A DNA stretch of 64,000 nucleotides. Source: Aporrectodea caliginosa. Its lineage: Eukaryota; Annelida; Clitellata; Crassiclitellata; Lumbricidae. Every line of letters begins with the position of its first letter. The stretch's first letter is position 1. A program made the translations under genes and the position numbers. The stretch lies in contig JACEVL010006441.1 of NCBI GenBank assembly GCA_020284085.1, positions 1,531,001 through 1,595,000 on the forward strand, written 5' to 3'. This document shows, piece after piece, positions 61,511 to 64,000 of the stretch. The notes beneath the pieces are model-generated. The model made no database searches and had not been told where the DNA came from. It worked only from the letters and a program-made list of their open reading frames with translations.

Positions 61511-61925
61511 GGTGGTGGTGGGGCTCCATGGGTAATTTAGTGAATAATTGACTATAATGCATTCTTATTAACCAGAGATGACATAATTATGTAGTAGGAG
61601 TTATGTAGTTTTGGAAAACTATTAATTTAGGTGACATATTTACTCTTGAATGTTAATTCTGGCCTAAATAATGTAGTAGGTGTTATATATTTTCGGAGAA
61701 CTAGTAATCTTACCGAATGAATAAATCGCTTTTCATGGTGGTGGGGTTCCAATGCCGCTCCATGGGTGGGTTAGTAGTTTAATGAATAATTGACTATAAT
61801 GCATTCTCATTAGGCAGAGCTAGGTCACATATTTACACCTTCAATGTTTATTCTGGCCTAAATAATGTAGTAGGTGTTATATATTTTCGGAGAACTATTA
61901 ATCTGACCAAAGCTGTAATGAATAA
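61511..61925 (+). repeat. Tandem duplication, ~200-bp unit
   Basis: 61511-61725 and 61737-61920 both run GGTGGTGGGG, CTCCATGGGT, GAATAATTGACTATAATGCA, TTCTGGCCTAAATAATGTAG, TAGGTGTTATATATTTTCGG, AGAACTA. The first unit has an extra internal ATGTAGTAGG(A)GTTATGTAG copy. Non-coding. Confidence 0.75.
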
Positions 61926-62124
61926 CTGGCTTTTTCATGGTTTGTACTAGTTTCTGTTGTTCAGTAGTTTGTTCTTTTTCATCATACAATGCTAGTTCAA
62001 CTGACCATCGCTCGTTAATAGAAAGTAAATATTCATGAGTCACTGAGCTAAAGAATGGTAAGCTGAAGTGAGGTAAAATAAGCGTATGTCTGTATGCATA
62101 CGTGTTTGCATGTATGTTATGTAT

Positions 62125-62345
62125 TTTATGTATGTATATTCATTCATTCATTCGGGAATTTATATAGCGCCCCTTCAAGGAAACTACTCAGAGGCGCTCC
62201 CGACTCCAACGCGCCCAAAAAGAACAGTCTTGAGTTTAGTAAGGAAAGTTTCAGGCAGACTCCCAAGGTGTAGACGCAGCTCTAGAGGAAGACCACTCCA
62301 GATCATTGGGTCTGCCACAGAAAAAGCTCGGTTCTGCATTCAATT
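62125..62345 (-). mobile_element. Retroposon end with TTTATATAGC terminus
   Basis: ATTCATTCATTCATTC, GGGAATTTATATAGCGCCCC, CTACTCAGAGGCGCTCCC and CCACTCCAGATCATTGGGTC follow the same order as the copies at 42503 and 50505. Confidence 0.55.
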
Positions 62346-62530
62346 CAATTCAATTCAATTTTCAATTCAATTCTTTTATTGAAGCCATTAAAGTGAAACA
62401 AAGGTAACATGATTATTTTCCATTGTTAGCATCACAACACAGTAGCAGCAAGATTATTTTCATCACTAGCCACAAAAGGGAACCCCGAAAGGACATAGTC
62501 CCGCTAGCTAGGGTCACCTAAGTTATTACT
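62345..62530 (-). mobile_element. LINE 3' UTR end with (TTGAA)n tail
   Basis: CAATTCAATTCAATT tail and TTTTATTGAAGCC (minus AATAAA), then CGAAAGGACATAGTCCCGCT and AGCTAGGGTCACCTA. The same closing block occurs at 54690-54814 and, in plus orientation, at 52220-52432. Confidence 0.55.
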
Positions 62531-62539
62531 ATTATTGCA

Positions 62540-64000
62540 GTACATGTTAACAACAGGAAGGACATAGAGTCAATATTCAGTTTCGAACCAACTGCAGTAC
62601 GAGCAAAAGGAACCAGAAGAACTCCTTTTTCTGCGGAACGTAGGAGGCGACGCCCTGGGACAACCGAAATCAAACAGCAGAGCTCACATGTATATATTAT
62701 GTATGTATGTATGTATGTATGAGTATACGCAGAGGTTTCAAATCTTTTCTATGCCCCACGCCCCTGGGAAATGTTTGACCAATGTTCGCACCCCCTACAA
62801 AAGTATTATCACGTTTGAAGACGCAAACACGAAATTGCTACTACTAATTGCGTACAAGCCTTAGGCTAGCCTTACAGGCTTGCAATGTTACATGTTAATT
62901 AACTTCTAATCTTACGGACTTACCAATGCTTATCATATGACAGCTCAAACATTTATAAAGTATTGTTTGGGAACCTCTGGTTAAGAGGGAATAACTGAAG
63001 ACAAGGGCATACTTACACCTACGCATGGATCTCACTGGATATTTCTTTAGCGCCTGTTGAAGAACTGACACCGGATACCATCTGTCTGCAGTGATGGGAC
63101 TCTGAACCTCCGACTTCAGGGTTAATAGTCTAGCTGACTATAACACCCTCTAGTCTACCACGTGAATGTGTTAAAACAGCACAAAAAACCTATATACACT
63201 GCAGAAAAGCCATAAAAATATCTACCACGCTTGACAGAAATCCACAATTTCTACGCTAAAGACTCAGAACCAACCGCATGGAAAGGGACTCTGTAATGTA
63301 GTCTAATTACTTGATATAGCGCCGTTATAATAATGCAAAAGGCACCAATTGATGGTCACTGATCGGTTAAAGTCGTCGTCCATTAGAGAAACCAGGTTCA
63401 ATTCGCATAAGCCAAGAGAACCCAGAAGTGAAGCACAGGAGAGGAAAACTGTTACTAAGGAAGCTGAAACAGCCGAAACAGACGAGTCCTAAGTTTAGTT
63501 CTGAGTGACCACTGACCATAGAAAAGTGACCAAATGCACACAACTAGGCAGCGAATTTCTAAGCTTTGTACTGGTCATCAGGAACCCAACATTAATGTCC
63601 TGACAGGAGAATAATTCCCTTGCAATTCCCTTGTAATTGCCAAAGCATAGGTCGTAGAACATTCAACTGTTAACTCCTGATGGGAATACGTTACGTGGGT
63701 CTATGTCTGTGCGAGAGCCCACCAGTGGCGACTTGTTCCAGTTACCTGAGCATTACTTGCGTACAGATGGTCTTTTGCTCCTAATGGTCTCTGACATCAC
63801 TCATGCTAGATAATCCAGAGCTATTGTGGGGCAATTGAAAGGTACTATAATAAAGTAGATAAACACGTTCACACATACATACGTACATGCATGTGTATAA
63901 TAAGGTATATAATATGCATACACAGAAACATACACACATAAATACAGACATAGGCCTACATGTATACGCATCTGCAAACATAAATGTATACAATTCGTAT
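62540..64000. other. No gene seen
   Basis: Contains a short (ATGT)n tract at 62697-62720, the SINE head at 63080-63165, and ACATACATAC-rich sequence near 63870-63990. No coding exon recognised. Confidence 0.35.
63080..63165 (-). mobile_element. tRNA-like SINE head
   Basis: Minus strand GTTATAGTCAGCTAGACTAT and GGAGGTTCAGAGTCCCATC resemble A and B boxes of a tRNA-derived SINE; no body family matched. Confidence 0.35.

Overview
The window is metazoan nuclear DNA. Spliced GT-AG introns, tRNA-derived SINEs, LINE 3' ends, hAT- and piggyBac-type non-autonomous transposons and long triplet/tetranucleotide microsatellites are all present. There is no operon structure, rRNA or CRISPR. The style of repeats and the frequent AGGCCT words suggest a marine invertebrate, possibly a non-vertebrate deuterostome, but the phylum cannot be fixed from sequence alone.

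One protein gene can be reconstructed almost completely. It is a nardilysin (NRDC, M16 zinc metallopeptidase) on the minus strand, with coding sequence from 47787 down to 18009. I traced 32 well-supported coding exons, plus one candidate 32-nt exon and one possible 18-nt cassette microexon, by reading frame, splice signals and match to the family. The model gives about 1,000 residues. The catalytic signature is exact: HLLEH in one exon, then 76 residues, then the third zinc ligand Glu three exons later. The long acidic insert typical of vertebrate nardilysins is reduced to a short DEDED run. One junction (exon 1 to 2) does not keep frame and is flagged.

Layout: 1-8.2 kb is a repeat mosaic: a duplicated ~2.3 kb segment (1235-3525 and 4494-8225), whose second copy is split by a 1.26 kb TTAA-flanked element and by SINEs. 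8.2-15.2 kb holds a possible promoter and short ORF (9.2-9.55 kb), a minus-strand LINE reverse-transcriptase relic (12.7-14.0 kb) with a hAT-type MITE inserted in it, and a LINE tail with another hAT-type MITE (14.9-15.15 kb). 15.2-18.0 kb is the region downstream of NRDC. 18.0-47.8 kb is NRDC, its introns carrying SINEs, LINE tails and MITEs. 47.8-54.5 kb has its 5' flank, LINE tails, two candidate plus-strand exons of an unknown gene, and a 46-bp minisatellite. 54.5-64 kb is repeat-dense: a GGGGCCGTCC-ended MITE, a 334-bp foldback, microsatellites, a LINE relic with CCHC/endonuclease-like C-terminus, and degenerate tandem repeats.

No novel multi-gene system is visible. The most interesting items are the finely split nardilysin gene, a family of 60-75 bp TTAA-flanked piggyBac-like miniature elements (including copies in NRDC introns), several hAT-type insertions with readable 8-bp target duplications, and the duplicated segment with SINE-filled and SINE-empty sites.
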